Positions 1 through 11,276 of a stretch of DNA of 64,000 bases are shown one piece after another (position 1 is the first letter of the stretch; every line of letters starts with the position of its first letter). Location of the stretch: contig NZ_BCMI01000011.1 in NCBI RefSeq assembly GCF_002217985.1, forward strand, positions 18,898 through 82,897, written 5' to 3'. Source of the DNA: Secundilactobacillus pentosiphilus (lineage in GTDB: Bacteria; Bacillota; Bacilli; Lactobacillales; Lactobacillaceae). Under the pieces are notes generated by a model that was not told the DNA's origin, made no database searches, and saw only the letters and a program-made list of their open reading frames with translations. A program made the position numbers and the translations under genes.

Positions 1-27
1 TTTCAGTCATGAGCAGCACCACCTTCT

Positions 28-1818
28 TTACTTTTCTGATTCAACTTGTACATCGGCTGATTGAGCCGCCTGTTCCGGCTCCTCTTTACCAAATAATTCG
101 TCAGCACCCAGCATGACACCACCCGTATTAGCGGAAGTGACTAACGCTTGGTAACGAGCCAGATATCCAAAACGAACTTTTGGTTTAAACGGTTTTAAGG
201 ATTTTCGCCGTTCTGCAAATTCAGCTTCAGAAACCGCTGCGTTCACTGTTCGATTCGTCAAATCAATGGTGATCTCGTCGCCATCATGAATCAAAGCAAT
301 TTCACCACCAGCAGCCGCTTCAGGAGAAATGTGACCCGCACAGATCCCGTGCGTGGCACCAGAGAATCGGCCGTCCGTGATCAAGGCGACGGTTTTACCT
401 AATCCGCGCCCAATAATATCTGAGGTCGGGTTTAGCATTTCCGGCATACCAGGTCCGCCTTTAGGTCCTTCATAGCGAATGACAACCACATCACCAGCTT
501 TAACCGTTCCGTTATCAATGCCCTCAACTGCATCGTCGTGGGAGTCAAAGCAAACCGCTTTGCCAACAAATTTATGAATGTCGGGATCAACACCGGCTAC
601 CTTAATAACAGCACCCTGCTTTGCGATATTGCCGTATAGGACTGACAGGCCGCCTTCTTCTGAATAAGGATTATCTAACGGACGAATGATTTCAGGATTT
701 AGCGTATGCGCACCCTTAACATTTTCACGAATCGTTTTACCCGTTACTGTCATCCGATCCGGATGGAAGACACCCTTTTCAATTAATTCGTTCATAATGG
801 CCGGAATCCCACCAGCCGCGTGCACGTCTTCCATATTCCATGAAGATGAAGGCGCAATTTTGGCTAAATGAGGTGTTCGTTTGGCGATGACGTTAATATC
901 TTCCTCGCTGTACTTTATGCCGGCTTCATGAGCTATTGCGAGGCCATGCAAAACGGTATTAGTGGAGCCCCCCATTGCCATATCGAGAGCAAACGCATCA
1001 TCCAAGGCATCTTTAGTGATAATCTCGCGTGGCCGCAGATCAGCTTTAACGTTGGCCATGACCCGTCGTGCTGCTTGACGCACTAAGTCGCGCCGCTGAT
1101 CCGAAATAGCTAGCGCTGTTCCGTTATACGGTAAAGCAACTCCCAGCGCTTCCATCAATGAATTCATGGAATTAGCGGTATACATACCCGCACAAGAGCC
1201 GCAAGTAGGACAGGCATGACGTTCGAGTTCCATAAAATCTTCCTTGGTCATTTTGCCGTCTTTAAACGCTCCAACCGCTTCAAAGACGGAAGAAAGATTG
1301 GCAGCTTTACCGTTTGGATCGACCCCGGCTTTCATTGGGCCGCCGGAAACAAATGCGCAAGGAACGTTGGTCCGCAGCGATGCCATTAACATCCCTGGCG
1401 TAATTTTGTCACAATTGGGCATGTAAAGCACACCATCAAACCAGTGGGCATTGATGACCGTTTCTGCTGAATCCGCAATGATTTCCCGACTTGGTAAGGA
1501 GTACCGCATTCCGATATGGCCCATGGCGATCCCATCGTCAACACCGATCGTATTAAATTCAAAGGGGATGCCACCCGCTTTGCGGATCTCTTCTTTAGCA
1601 ACATCCGCTAACTCTCTTAAATGAACGTGTCCTGGAACAATTTCTATGTATGAGTTGCAAATTGCTATAAATGGCTTTTTCATATCTTCTGGGTTTTTAA
1701 CCATCCCAGTTGCGTATAGTAAGCTACGACCTGGTGCGCGATCAACACCAACTTTGATTTCATCGCTTCGCTTCTGCATGTCGTCACCACTAACGCTAAA
1801 ATTTAGCGTATTACTCAT
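28..1818 (-). CDS. ilvD: Dihydroxy-acid dehydratase
   Basis: Dehydrates 2,3-dihydroxy-isovalerate and 2,3-dihydroxy-3-methylvalerate to the 2-oxo acids of the valine and isoleucine pathway, in the cytosol, using an Fe-S cluster. The 596-residue length fits the IlvD/Edd family. Visible family motifs are the early [11 protein letters not shown] cysteine motif and the [17 protein letters not shown] cysteine cluster, with the GRFSGATHG stretch near the C-terminus. I place the start at MSNTLNF because GGAGG lies just upstream; the open frame runs 18 codons further but without a ribosome site. It is separated from ilvB-ilvC by an ABC ATPase gene and has its own promoter-like sequence. No leuABCD, ilvA or ilvE is in the window. 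Confidence 0.97.
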   Translation of the reverse strand: MSNTLNFSVSGDDMQKRSDEIKVGVDRAPGRSLLYATGMVKNPEDMKKPFIAICNSYIEIVPGHVHLRELADVAKEEIRKAGGIPFEFNTIGVDDGIAMGHIGMRYSLPSREIIADSAETVINAHWFDGVLYMPNCDKITPGMLMASLRTNVPCAFVSGGPMKAGVDPNGKAANLSSVFEAVGAFKDGKMTKEDFMELERHACPTCGSCAGMYTANSMNSLMEALGVALPYNGTALAISDQRRDLVRQAARRVMANVKADLRPREIITKDALDDAFALDMAMGGSTNTVLHGLAIAHEAGIKYSEEDINVIAKRTPHLAKIAPSSSWNMEDVHAAGGIPAIMNELIEKGVFHPDRMTVTGKTIRENVKGAHTLNPEIIRPLDNPYSEEGGLSVLYGNIAKQGAVIKVAGVDPDIHKFVGKAVCFDSHDDAVEGIDNGTVKAGDVVVIRYEGPKGGPGMPEMLNPTSDIIGRGLGKTVALITDGRFSGATHGICAGHISPEAAAGGEIALIHDGDEITIDLTNRTVNAAVSEAEFAERRKSLKPFKPKVRFGYLARYQALVTSANTGGVMLGADELFGKEEPEQAAQSADVQVESEK

Positions 1819-1882
1819 ATATTTGACCTCCGTTAGTTGAATTATTTGATCACAAGAAAAATAATGGATCAAATTATCAAAA

Positions 1883-1910
1883 AGCTTATCATTAAATTTT
1901 AATATGTCAA
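1883..1910 (-). promoter_or_regulatory. Predicted ilvD promoter
   Basis: On the minus strand TTGACA is followed after 16 bases by TAAGCT, about 65 bases before the ilvD start. The -10 is weak, but the block GGTTGACA-ATTAAAATT recurs at almost the same distance before ilvB, which supports a shared promoter or operator design. The rest of the gap 1911-2244 is AT-rich and shows no gene. Confidence 0.45.
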
Positions 1911-2244
1911 CCTAATTTTCTAATTGTTTCGACGATTTACATTTAAATCTTTTTAAGCGTCATGTAAATTGACCATTGGTTAACACGTTACCTTATTTAA
2001 GCTATGAAAGTCTGCTCTATCAACTGTTGATAAATTATTTTCAACTTTTTCTTTTTGTTTCTAAGCATTATTAAATCACGTGATTAGATCAGCACTAACG
2101 AGCCTAATGTTTTTTATCACACAGTTTTCTCATTTAAATTTCATTTTATAATCCCCCGTAAAATAGTGAAGTCGTATTTTAAAGGAAATTATCGACGTTT
2201 TCTCCTTCATTCATCTTCAATAACGAATCGCTCTCAGACTCATT

Positions 2245-3027
2245 TTACTTTGGATAGACTGCTAACCGATTTCCCCGTACTGCAACCGTTTTAATGGGAC
2301 GTTGATAGAAATCAGATAGGTTGTCTTCCGTTAGCATCGCTTGACGTTCACCGGATCGGATCGCTTGACCTTGTCTAAGTAACAAGACGTTTTGAAAGCA
2401 TGGCAACAGCTCTTCCGTATAGTGAGAGACCATCAGTAACGCTGGATGGTGGGGCATCTCCGCAATCTTAGCAACTCGGTCCAGCAGTTCTTCACGCGCG
2501 AATAAATCTAAGCCATTGCACGGCTCATCTAAGATCAGTAATTGGGGATGGGCCATCATCGCCCTTGCAATTAAAACCAGCTGCCGTTCGCCTTGTGACA
2601 AAACAGCGTAGGGCTTTCCCAACAGGCTGCTGCCGCCCAAATGATTTAAAATTTGACGGACCTCCGTCAGATCGCTCTGATCAACTGCCTGATAAACACC
2701 AATACTCGCAAACTTCCCTGATAAGACGATACTATCAACTGGATCACCGGCATGTAACTGGTCCTGCAACGCCGTGCTGACCCAGCCAATCTTAGTTTTA
2801 AGTTCTGGAATACTCATGTGCCCAAACACGCCGCCCAGTACTTCTAACCGACCGGATGTCGGCCACAGGTCACCCTGAATCATTTTGAGCATGGTGGTCT
2901 TACCCGCCCCGTTAAGCCCCAAGATTGCCCAGTTTTCACCTTGATTGACCTGCCAATCAATGTGCTTGAGAATCTGTTTATGGCCGCGTGTAACCGAGAC
3001 ATCCTCAAATTTTAGAATTCGTGTCAT
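2245..3027 (-). CDS. ABC transporter ATP-binding protein (YlmA/ModF-like)
   Basis: A stand-alone 260-residue ATPase subunit. It has Walker A GLNGAGKTT near residue 40, signature LSQGERQ near 143 and Walker B LLILDEPCNGLD near 163. The N-terminal ILKHIDWQVNQGENWAILG and the C-terminal ISDFYQRP-like tail resemble the YlmA/ModF group. No permease is adjacent, so its transport or ribosome-associated role is unknown. It lies 100 bases beyond ilvC with an intrinsic terminator between, so it may be expressed by read-through or from its own start. A weak ribosome site (AGCAGG) precedes ATG. Confidence 0.85.
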   Translation of the reverse strand: MTRILKFEDVSVTRGHKQILKHIDWQVNQGENWAILGLNGAGKTTMLKMIQGDLWPTSGRLEVLGGVFGHMSIPELKTKIGWVSTALQDQLHAGDPVDSIVLSGKFASIGVYQAVDQSDLTEVRQILNHLGGSSLLGKPYAVLSQGERQLVLIARAMMAHPQLLILDEPCNGLDLFAREELLDRVAKIAEMPHHPALLMVSHYTEELLPCFQNVLLLRQGQAIRSGERQAMLTEDNLSDFYQRPIKTVAVRGNRLAVYPK

Positions 3028-3051
3028 ATTTTACCTGCTTTCTATAGCGTT

Positions 3052-3095
3052 AAAAGAGCTGAACCGACCTCTCGGGATCGAAATTCAGCTCTTTT
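3052..3095 (-). terminator. Intrinsic terminator after ilvC
   Basis: Twelve-base perfect arms AAAAGAGCTGAA and TTCAGCTCTTTT enclose a short loop; the T-run is part of the stem. It lies between ilvC and the ABC ATPase gene and would limit read-through. Confidence 0.8.
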
Positions 3096-3128
3096 ACGTA
3101 CTGTTTAACTTGTTAAATGCTGACTAAA

Positions 3129-4232
<1,104 letters not shown>

Positions 4233-4275
4233 TTATAAGCCCCACCTCCTTAACTGGCTCAAAGAGAAAATCAAG

Positions 4276-5976
4276 CTACACGCCAAACATATCATTATTA
4301 GCGTGGCCTGGTGCAACCATTGGATAAACCTGTTCATCCGTTGGAATCGTCACTTCAATTAACGTTGTCTGTTGATCGGCAAAAATGGCTTGCAGTTGCT
4401 GATCAAGGTCGCCATCGGGTGCTAATTTTTGATAGTTTAACCCGTAAGCACGCATTAAAGTTGAAAAATCCGGCTGATGTTCGAACAGTGATTTATAGCG
4501 ATGCTGATCATAAAACTGATCTTGCCATTGACGAATCATGCCCAATGCATGGTTGTTCATCAAGAAGATCTTAATATTCAAATTTTCAGCTGCAATGACT
4601 TCGAGTTCCTCACTGGTCATCTGAAAGCCGCCATCACCGACAAATAATACAGTTTCACGCTCCGGATGGGCAAACTTCGCCCCAATCGCAGCCGGTAGAC
4701 CATAACCCATTGTCCCGAGTCCGCCAGACGTCACTAATTGCTTAGAGTGGGTGAACGGATAAGCCTGTGCCACCCACATCTGGTGCTGCCCAACATCTGT
4801 TACCACCGTAGCGCGGCCCCTAGTTATTTTCCCAACTGAGCGAATAACCGTTAGCGGATCAAAACCCTGTTTAGTCTGTGTTTTTTTAACGCTTTCGGGT
4901 TTAGTCTGCGCCCACATCCGCGTGGTTTGTTTCCAAGCAGCCGTGTCTGGCTTAACCGTAACGACCTTATTCATAGCGGTTAAAGCAACTTTAGCATCCG
5001 CATTAATTGCGAATTCAGTCACTAACGTTTTATTCAATTCCTTAGGATCAATATCAATATGTAAAATAGTTTTGTCATCGGTATAATGATCAGGTTTAGG
5101 AATCAGCCGATCATCAAACCGTGACCCAATATTGACGATAAAATCAGTGTTGGCTAATGCCATATTGGCAGCATAAGTCCCATGCATACCGCCCATTCCT
5201 AGAAATAAGGGATCCTGGTTGCTGACGGTTCCAAGTCCTAATAAAGTGGAGACCACTGGTAGCTGCCAATTATGTATAAACTCGTTGAATTCTTTAGTGG
5301 CTAAAGCCGCTGAAACACCGGCACCAACTAGTGCTATCGGTCGTTTAGCCTGGCTAAGCGCCTGCATCGCTGCTTCAAGCACTTTCGTGGGAAAGTTAGC
5401 TTGCTTTGGCACTGCTTGTTTAGGGGCCTCGGCTTCAAACGAAGTGGTTTCATCTAGAATGTCCTTCGGTACATCAATTAAAACGGGCCCTTTTCGACCG
5501 GCTTGTGCGAGTGCGAACGCCTCTGCAATTGTTGCTTGCAGCCTATTAACGTCTTGAATTTGAAAATTGGCTTTCACGATTGGTTTCGTGACGCCAATAG
5601 TATTCAGTTCCTGAAACGCTTCGCTGCCGATTACCCGTCTGCCGACCTGGCCAGTAAAAACGACCATCGGTACCGAATCCATCATGGCATCCGCAATACC
5701 AGTTACGGCATTACTTGCGCCAGGGCCACTGGTAACACACAGAACACCCGTTTTACCAGTTACTTTAGCGTATCCTTCAGCAGCATGCGCAGCCCCCTGT
5801 TCATGTCTAACTAAAATACAGTTAAACTGTTGATCATACATCGCATCGAATAACGATAGGACCGAACCTCCCGGGTAACCGAACAAGTGAGTGACACCTT
5901 GTTGTTTTAAACTACTCACTAAGACGTTACCGCCTGTCATTTCCTGGGTTAGTGTTTTTTCTGCATCCAATTTCAC
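4276..5976 (-). CDS. ilvB: Acetolactate synthase large subunit
   Basis: ThDP-, FAD- and Mg-dependent condensation of pyruvate (with pyruvate or 2-oxobutyrate). Family motifs are the RHEQGAAHAAEGYA catalytic-glutamate region near residue 50, SGPGASN, and the ThDP motif GDGGFQMTSEELEVIAAENLNIKIFLMNN near the C-terminus. I choose the GTG start at V-K-L-D because AAAGGATG lies a few bases upstream; the frame opens ten codons earlier without a site. About 566 residues, normal for the family. The usual next gene ilvN (regulatory small subunit) is absent: only 118 bases separate ilvB from ilvC. Confidence 0.95.
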   Translation of the reverse strand: MKLDAEKTLTQEMTGGNVLVSSLKQQGVTHLFGYPGGSVLSLFDAMYDQQFNCILVRHEQGAAHAAEGYAKVTGKTGVLCVTSGPGASNAVTGIADAMMDSVPMVVFTGQVGRRVIGSEAFQELNTIGVTKPIVKANFQIQDVNRLQATIAEAFALAQAGRKGPVLIDVPKDILDETTSFEAEAPKQAVPKQANFPTKVLEAAMQALSQAKRPIALVGAGVSAALATKEFNEFIHNWQLPVVSTLLGLGTVSNQDPLFLGMGGMHGTYAANMALANTDFIVNIGSRFDDRLIPKPDHYTDDKTILHIDIDPKELNKTLVTEFAINADAKVALTAMNKVVTVKPDTAAWKQTTRMWAQTKPESVKKTQTKQGFDPLTVIRSVGKITRGRATVVTDVGQHQMWVAQAYPFTHSKQLVTSGGLGTMGYGLPAAIGAKFAHPERETVLFVGDGGFQMTSEELEVIAAENLNIKIFLMNNHALGMIRQWQDQFYDQHRYKSLFEHQPDFSTLMRAYGLNYQKLAPDGDLDQQLQAIFADQQTTLIEVTIPTDEQVYPMVAPGHANNDMFGV

Positions 5977-6046
5977 ATCACATCCTTTCAAACGGTCATG
6001 ACACAAACGACTGAAAAATTAAAATTGCTCGTTCGTGATGGTTAAT

Positions 6047-6074
6047 ACATTAGCATACGAATTTTAATTGTCAA
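6047..6074 (-). promoter_or_regulatory. Predicted ilvB-ilvC promoter
   Basis: Minus-strand TTGACA, a 16-base spacer and TAATGT lie about 70 bases before the ilvB GTG. The -35 side shares the block GGTTGACA-ATTAAAATT with the ilvD promoter. No T-box sequence is seen in the 6000-6300 interval; the rest of this gap shows nothing else I can name. Confidence 0.55.
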
Positions 6075-6317
6075 CCAAGAATCTCATAGTTTTTTAATAA
6101 AAATGGCTTTAAAAAATGATGCGTACTACTTATTACCCAAGCATTAATATTTTTTATAATTGCTGTCCTTGAGGTATTTATAGCATAAGGTCTGTATATT
6201 TAAGTCACCATATCCCCCCTAAAATAGCCACTAGTTTGAAATGATTTTCCAGTTCTTCTCATTTTATTTTAACCTTAAGGTATTTCGCGTTGTTTGGCCT
6301 GCGATCAAGTGAAACCG

Positions 6318-6363
6318 AAAAAGGGCGTGAGGCTCAGCTGATTACTGAGTCTCACGCCCTTTT
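6318..6363 (-). terminator. Intrinsic terminator after RNase Y
   Basis: Very stable hairpin: arms AAAAGGGCGTGAGGCTCAG and CTGAGTCTCACGCCCTTTT with one mismatch and a 7-base loop, just downstream of the rny stop codon. Confidence 0.9.
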
Positions 6364-6408
6364 CTCTCGATTCTCTAGGACAAACCTTTCTTATCCTAGC
6401 GACATCAT

Positions 6409-7998
6409 TTATGCTCTTTTTTTCTTCTTTTTACCCGGTTTATCACCAACGTACTCGACGGCTCGTAATTCGCGAATCGTTGTGACCTTGATTTTACCTG
6501 GGTAGGTCAGTTCGTCTTCAATCTGATTCTTCACGTTTTCCGTCAATTCAGCACTAGCCTTATCGTCCAGAACCTTTGGCTGAACCACGATTCGAATCTC
6601 ACGACCAGCTTGAATGGCGTAACTTTCTTGAACACCCTTTTGATCGTTAGCGATCTTTTCCAAACTGTGAAGGCGATTGATATATTCTTCAACCGACTCG
6701 CTTCTGGCACCAGGACGCGACCCTGATACGGCATCCGCAATAGCCACCAGTGACGAAATTGGTGAGGTCACTTCAACGTCCCCGTGGTGAGAAGCAATTG
6801 CGTTAATCACAACCGGATCTTCACCGTAGGCCTTAGCCAAAGCTACCCCAATCTCCACGTGGGTGCCTTCGATTTCATGGTCAATGGCTTTCCCCACATC
6901 GTGCAGCAGGCCAGCTCGTTTCGCTAAACGAACGTCCAGCCCTAATTCGGCAGCCATAACACCCGCCATCTGAGCCACTTCAATGGAATGGTTCAAAACG
7001 TTTTGACCATATGACGTTCTAAACTTCAAACGACCGATAATCTTCATGAAGTTTGGATGCATGAAACCAACTTTTAACATGCTGACCGTTCGTTCACCAG
7101 TCTGGCGAAGGTCTTTCAGCACATCGTACTGGGCAGTTTGCACTTGTTTTTCAATTGCAGCGGCCGTAATTTTACGGGAAGCCAACAAGCTCTCAATTGC
7201 GATACGCGTCGTCTCACGCCGAATCGGGTCATGGGTGCTGATCAATAACAGGTTCGGTTGATCAGGATCAAAGACTAAATCGGTACCCGTGAGTGACTCT
7301 AATAAGCGAATATGCTGACCGTCTCGGCCAATCAATTTACTCTTAGTCTCATTAGTCGGTACCAAAACCGTGTGTTCTGCGTGTTCGCGAGGCCAGTCAA
7401 CCGGCCCGCGCTGAATCGATTCAATAATCAGATTACGCGCATCTTTATCGGCGGATGCCTCAGCACTTTCAGTTAACTCGCGAACCGTGACGTCTTCTTC
7501 CTGTTCGAGATTACGAGCGGTTTCCAGCCGGATGTGATCCTTTGCCTGGCTGGTAGTTAACTCAGCACGCTTGGCCACTTCGTCTTGTCGATCAACGAAC
7601 AGTTGTCGCGCCTGATTCTTAGTCTCATTCAGATGAGTCTGATCATCATTCAGCGCGGCCTGTGTGTCTTCAATGGCCGCTTGACGCTGGTTTAACCGTT
7701 CTTCCATCTGCTTCAAAGTTACCTGACGCTGTTCGGTCCGCTTTTGACGGCTTTCAGTCTCCGCCTGCTGATCGACCAGCTCGGCTTCCGTTGAGCGCCG
7801 ATCTGCTTGAATCTTTGCTTTCGCTTCAGTGAGATATTTTGCTGCTTGCTGTTCCGCGTCTTTACGCGCGGACTCCCGAAGTGCCGCTGCTTGTCGGGTT
7901 GCTTCGGCCACTTCGCGCTGGTGCTTCTGCCGTCGGACAATGAATCCCGCCAGCAGTCCAATCACGAGGGTCGCAACCACAATGATCGTATTAATCAT
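6409..7998 (-). CDS. rny: Ribonuclease Y
   Basis: Membrane-anchored endoribonuclease that starts bulk mRNA decay in Firmicutes. The 529 residues show a single N-terminal membrane helix (residues 3-20), a long Glu/Gln/Arg-rich coiled coil to about 190, a KH domain with GRDGQHIRLLESLTGTDL near 230, and an HD domain with LLHDVGKAIDHEIEGTH near 365 followed by SHHGDVE. The C-terminal end PGKIKVTTIRELRAVEYV is typical; the Lys-rich tail is longer than usual. A GAGGAAG ribosome site precedes the ATG. It stands alone, with its own terminator. Confidence 0.96.
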   Translation of the reverse strand: MINTIIVVATLVIGLLAGFIVRRQKHQREVAEATRQAAALRESARKDAEQQAAKYLTEAKAKIQADRRSTEAELVDQQAETESRQKRTEQRQVTLKQMEERLNQRQAAIEDTQAALNDDQTHLNETKNQARQLFVDRQDEVAKRAELTTSQAKDHIRLETARNLEQEEDVTVRELTESAEASADKDARNLIIESIQRGPVDWPREHAEHTVLVPTNETKSKLIGRDGQHIRLLESLTGTDLVFDPDQPNLLLISTHDPIRRETTRIAIESLLASRKITAAAIEKQVQTAQYDVLKDLRQTGERTVSMLKVGFMHPNFMKIIGRLKFRTSYGQNVLNHSIEVAQMAGVMAAELGLDVRLAKRAGLLHDVGKAIDHEIEGTHVEIGVALAKAYGEDPVVINAIASHHGDVEVTSPISSLVAIADAVSGSRPGARSESVEEYINRLHSLEKIANDQKGVQESYAIQAGREIRIVVQPKVLDDKASAELTENVKNQIEDELTYPGKIKVTTIRELRAVEYVGDKPGKKKKKRA

Positions 7999-8050
7999 GT
8001 CGGCACTTCCTCAATTTATAGTTTCGATATACGTTTGTTATTATACGCTA

Positions 8051-8728
8051 TTACGCGTTATTTCTAAAGCGACTGGTCAGGTAAATAACCAGTAAACCAG
8101 CTGCGTTGATACCCAGAACTGCCCATAAGACCAAATTCGAGCTGATTTTTATGCAAACCATCGCTGATAGGCCAGCGCCCGCAACAAACATTGCCATGGT
8201 TGCAGCCAGCCATAGAAACTTGGAACGATCAGCACGATCATGATCAATTAGCCAGTGATACAGTGCCACCATCATATTCTTAGTGTTCCCCGTCATGATA
8301 CCATTATTGACCGTGGTATCCTTTACTTCGCGAAAACTGGTCAGTTCATACCCTGCAAGCCAGCCCAAAATAAAAATCATTACCAGTTCACCGAACCATT
8401 CCTGTCCCAGTGTAACCACTAACAAAGTGAACACCACGATTCCCATCAGCCGTAGATAGCGCTGCCTTAAATTGGGTTTATGATTTAACCAGCTTAAAGC
8501 AGCCTGTGCCACAAAACAGCCCAGTGCAAACCCTATCCAGATCGGCAGACATACCCAGGCCTCACTAAAACCGCCATGGGCAAACTTCACCGCAAAAACG
8601 ATCAGGTTACCAGTCTGTGCGCTGGCAAAGGTTTCATTATGAGCGATATACGTGTACGCATCAACAGCCCCCATAGAGAAGGTGGCTAGAAATGTAAGCC
8701 AGCTAAACGATAGACGATTGGTAGTCAT
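8051..8728 (-). CDS. YoaK/DUF1275 family membrane protein
   Basis: A 225-residue protein with about six hydrophobic segments and the family-specific start region TFSMGAVDAYTYIAHNETFASAQTGNLI and the MTGNTKNM motif near residue 145. Members are conserved integral membrane proteins of unknown function. Start ATG is preceded by AAGGGGATGG. It reads in the same direction as rny, which follows after about 50 bases, so the two may be cotranscribed. Confidence 0.85.
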   Translation of the reverse strand: MTTNRLSFSWLTFLATFSMGAVDAYTYIAHNETFASAQTGNLIVFAVKFAHGGFSEAWVCLPIWIGFALGCFVAQAALSWLNHKPNLRQRYLRLMGIVVFTLLVVTLGQEWFGELVMIFILGWLAGYELTSFREVKDTTVNNGIMTGNTKNMMVALYHWLIDHDRADRSKFLWLAATMAMFVAGAGLSAMVCIKISSNLVLWAVLGINAAGLLVIYLTSRFRNNA

Positions 8729-8773
8729 CGTACCATCCCCTTGAAAAGGTTTCTAGCTAGATTATATCATCAA

Positions 8774-9733
8774 CTAATGAAAATACCGATCTAGAAACGC
8801 TTTAACGGCATTCCGGTACAGTGCTGGTGCGTGCTCATATGATTGGGCGTGCTTCGCACCGTTGACTAATAGCAGCCGTTTAGGCCCCTTGTCAGCTTTA
8901 TAGAGCGGATAAACCATCCGGGTCGGCACGAACGTATCATTAGTCCCGTGAATAAACAGCATCGGCTTATGATTTTGGGCAACCTGTTTCAGCGCGCTAG
9001 CCTGCTTAAAGGTATAGCCGTTTTTGAAGTAATTGATGCCGCTAACCACAGGTACTAACGGATATTCCGGAATATTATACATCGATTTAGCCTGGTATTT
9101 AATTTCATCGTAAACGCTGGTATAGCCGCAGTCTTCAATGTAGGCCTTCACTTGTTTAGGCGTCTTTTCACCGCTGACCATCATGGTAGTCGCACCGCCC
9201 ATGCTGGTTCCAAACATTACAATTTGCGACTGCGGGCCGTTTCTGTGAATAACCTGCTTGATCCACTTCAGGTAGTCCAACCGGTCAGGCCAGCCGTAGC
9301 CGATGTAGTTGCCCTGGCTCTTGCCCGCACCACGATCATCTGGTAACAGTACGTTGTAACCCAACTCATGAAATAACCCTGCGTATTCCCCCATTTTGTC
9401 ACTGTTACCGCCAAACCCGTGAGCAATCACGATGGTTTTCTTAGTCTGCTTGCTGGCTGGGACGTAACTTGCTACTAGTTTAAGGTGTCTAGTCGCGGAA
9501 GTCTCGTGCCAAACTAGTTTTTTGGTCCCCTGATACCAGCTTTTTTCATGAGCTAGCGGATCATTCTTCTTTATCGCGTTGCTATTATTAATAAACGTCT
9601 TCTTACCACGAGCCACCGCCATATTATAGAAGTAAAAGCCCGCTGAGCCGATGCCAATACAGATTACACCAACGACGATCAAAAGTCCGATCAGCCAGTG
9701 TTTCAAACGTTTATTCACTTTCCTGCACCCCAT
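8774..9733 (-). CDS. Membrane-anchored alpha/beta hydrolase
   Basis: 319 residues. An N-terminal membrane helix (about residues 12-35) is followed by an alpha/beta hydrolase fold with HGFGGNSDKMG (oxyanion region), DDRGAGKSQG, the nucleophile motif FGTSMGGAT near residue 175, the acid in HGTNDTFVP and the histidine in NGAKHAQSY. Similar in layout to Bacillus YqkD. The active site faces outside if the helix is a signal anchor. Substrate unknown. The first ATG has no strong ribosome site; a GTG five codons later is an alternative start. Confidence 0.8.
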   Translation of the reverse strand: MGCRKVNKRLKHWLIGLLIVVGVICIGIGSAGFYFYNMAVARGKKTFINNSNAIKKNDPLAHEKSWYQGTKKLVWHETSATRHLKLVASYVPASKQTKKTIVIAHGFGGNSDKMGEYAGLFHELGYNVLLPDDRGAGKSQGNYIGYGWPDRLDYLKWIKQVIHRNGPQSQIVMFGTSMGGATTMMVSGEKTPKQVKAYIEDCGYTSVYDEIKYQAKSMYNIPEYPLVPVVSGINYFKNGYTFKQASALKQVAQNHKPMLFIHGTNDTFVPTRMVYPLYKADKGPKRLLLVNGAKHAQSYEHAPALYRNAVKAFLDRYFH

Positions 9734-9869
9734 TCTTCAAAAGTATACGGGGTATATCATACCATAGGAAATGTGACACTTAAATTAACTATCGCCACTC
9801 ACACGAAATGTGAATCAGCACCCACAAAACGCTCCGTTAGGTATACAATAGTAATTAGAGGTGATGTGC

Positions 9870-10310
9870 ATGTTTTCCGAACGACTCCGGGCGCTGCGCC
9901 GTGGTCAGAATTTAACGCTGGGCCAGTTGGCGACCGCTTTAAATCAATTATTTAAACCAGACAAAGAACATCGAAATACTGCGGCTCAAATTGGTAATTG
10001 GGAACGCGGTATTCGTGTTCCTTCCTATATGGAAGTTCGCAAGTTAGCGGAATTTTTTGACGTAACAATGGACTATCTCGCCGGTAAATCCGAACGCGAT
10101 GAATACGATTTGGACCGGTTGTTTTTATCCGGCAAGGAGCTGAAATTTGGCGATAAAGCATTGTCATCTGACGATCGTTATGCCATTTACCAGTTGATGA
10201 ACGGCTACATCCATGGCCGCTCACGTAGGTTAGATACAGACGACGAAAATACGCCCATTACCCATCAAGAATCACTTGAGCTTGGACTCGATAACGATAA
10301 ACAAAATTAA
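9870..10310 (+). CDS. XRE-family transcriptional regulator
   Basis: 146 residues with an N-terminal Cro/CI-type helix-turn-helix (about residues 3-70: LRRGQNLTLGQLATAL, then IGNWERGIRVPSYMEVRKLAEFFDVTMDYLAG). The C-terminal part is acidic and unassigned. I start at MFSERLR because AGAGGTGA is correctly spaced from this ATG; the frame also opens at an upstream GTG. Divergent from the alpha/beta hydrolase gene, which it could control. Followed by a terminator. Confidence 0.85.
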   Translation: MFSERLRALRRGQNLTLGQLATALNQLFKPDKEHRNTAAQIGNWERGIRVPSYMEVRKLAEFFDVTMDYLAGKSERDEYDLDRLFLSGKELKFGDKALSSDDRYAIYQLMNGYIHGRSRRLDTDDENTPITHQESLELGLDNDKQN

Positions 10311-10314
10311 AACA

Positions 10315-10352
10315 AAACGCGCCATTCGGTTTTCTGGTCGAATGACGCGTTT
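10315..10352 (+). terminator. Intrinsic terminator after the XRE gene
   Basis: Arms AAACGCGCCATTCG and CGAATGACGCGTTT flank a 10-base loop. It ends only 19 bases before the start of the next gene, so it may also act as an attenuator for it. Confidence 0.75.
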
Positions 10353-10370
10353 GTGTCTGGAGGTCTCCCT

Positions 10371-11219
10371 TTGAAACCAAAACAAAAAAAGAAATTGCTC
10401 AAACGCGCGCGTAGCCAGCATGCGGCTAAACCGTCGGGCTACATTGCCACTATGGAACGATACAACGGTCTGTTTGCTAAATTTCCAACCATTAAGCTGC
10501 TGATTAATAACGTTCTGCAAGCTGACCGGCTGCTTAAGCAAGGCCTTTTACCGCAAACCTTACCGAAACTTTTGCTGCCTGATGATACTCAAGACGTCAT
10601 TTTCAAACAACTCAACGAGACATTCCCAGTTGGTGATCCTGAAGGCGATAAACTCTGGAACCAATTATCCGACGCTCTGCCTGATCTGGACAAGAAGTTA
10701 CGCAGTTTCCGCGATTACTTAGAAGACACCTATGGCATGTGGGCCTATATTTCGGCGCCGGTTGCCAAAGATTTGGCTGACTTTGTTAACGGCCGACCGG
10801 CACTGGAAGTGATGGCTGGTAACGGCTACGTCTCAAAAGGCCTACGCGATAATGGCCAAACTGTGATCACTACCGATTCCAAGGACTGGACCAAGGAAAA
10901 CGAAACCGGCAAACACCCCGTAACTGAAGTCGAACAGCTGACCGCCAGTGAAGCTTTTACCAAATACCAGAACCAAGTCGATGTTATCATCATGGTTTGG
11001 TCGCCAGATGGGCTGGAAATCGACTGGAAACTGCTGCAGCAGATTCGGGCTGCCGACAAAGATTACGACTTTATCGTCATTGGCGAAAAGGATGGCGCAA
11101 CTGACTCAAAGGCCTTCTGGCAGAACGCTAAACTGCTAGATACGCCTGAGGTTAAGGCACTGAATAAGCACTTCAATCAGTTTGACTTGATTCATGATCA
11201 AATTTATCTAGTGAAATAA
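10371..11219 (+). CDS. SAM-dependent methyltransferase-like protein
   Basis: 282 residues. The N-terminus is very Lys/Arg-rich (KPKQKKKLLKRARSQ). The C-terminal half has a Rossmann methyltransferase pattern: ALEVMAGNGYVSKGLRDNG near residue 155 as motif I, TTDSKDW as the acidic residue after strand 2, and VDVIIMVWSPDGLE as motif IV. Conserved in lactobacilli as far as I recall, with unknown substrate; the basic N-terminus suggests RNA or DNA. TTG start chosen because GGAGGT is six bases upstream. Confidence 0.65.
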   Translation: MKPKQKKKLLKRARSQHAAKPSGYIATMERYNGLFAKFPTIKLLINNVLQADRLLKQGLLPQTLPKLLLPDDTQDVIFKQLNETFPVGDPEGDKLWNQLSDALPDLDKKLRSFRDYLEDTYGMWAYISAPVAKDLADFVNGRPALEVMAGNGYVSKGLRDNGQTVITTDSKDWTKENETGKHPVTEVEQLTASEAFTKYQNQVDVIIMVWSPDGLEIDWKLLQQIRAADKDYDFIVIGEKDGATDSKAFWQNAKLLDTPEVKALNKHFNQFDLIHDQIYLVK

Positions 11220-11252
11220 AAGAAGCTGAGAGATTAATTCTCAGCTTCTTTA
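11219..11252. terminator. Bidirectional intrinsic terminator
   Basis: Arms AAGAAGCTGAGA and TCTCAGCTTCTT lie between the convergent methyltransferase-like gene and the maltose phosphorylase gene and can serve both strands. Confidence 0.85.
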
Positions 11253-11276
11253 TTCGTTCGTATGAGTAAATTCAAA

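Noticed and set aside
5219..5557. 112-codon plus-strand frame opposite ilvB
   Set aside because: Shadow frame of the acetolactate synthase gene; no ribosome site and no recognised domain.
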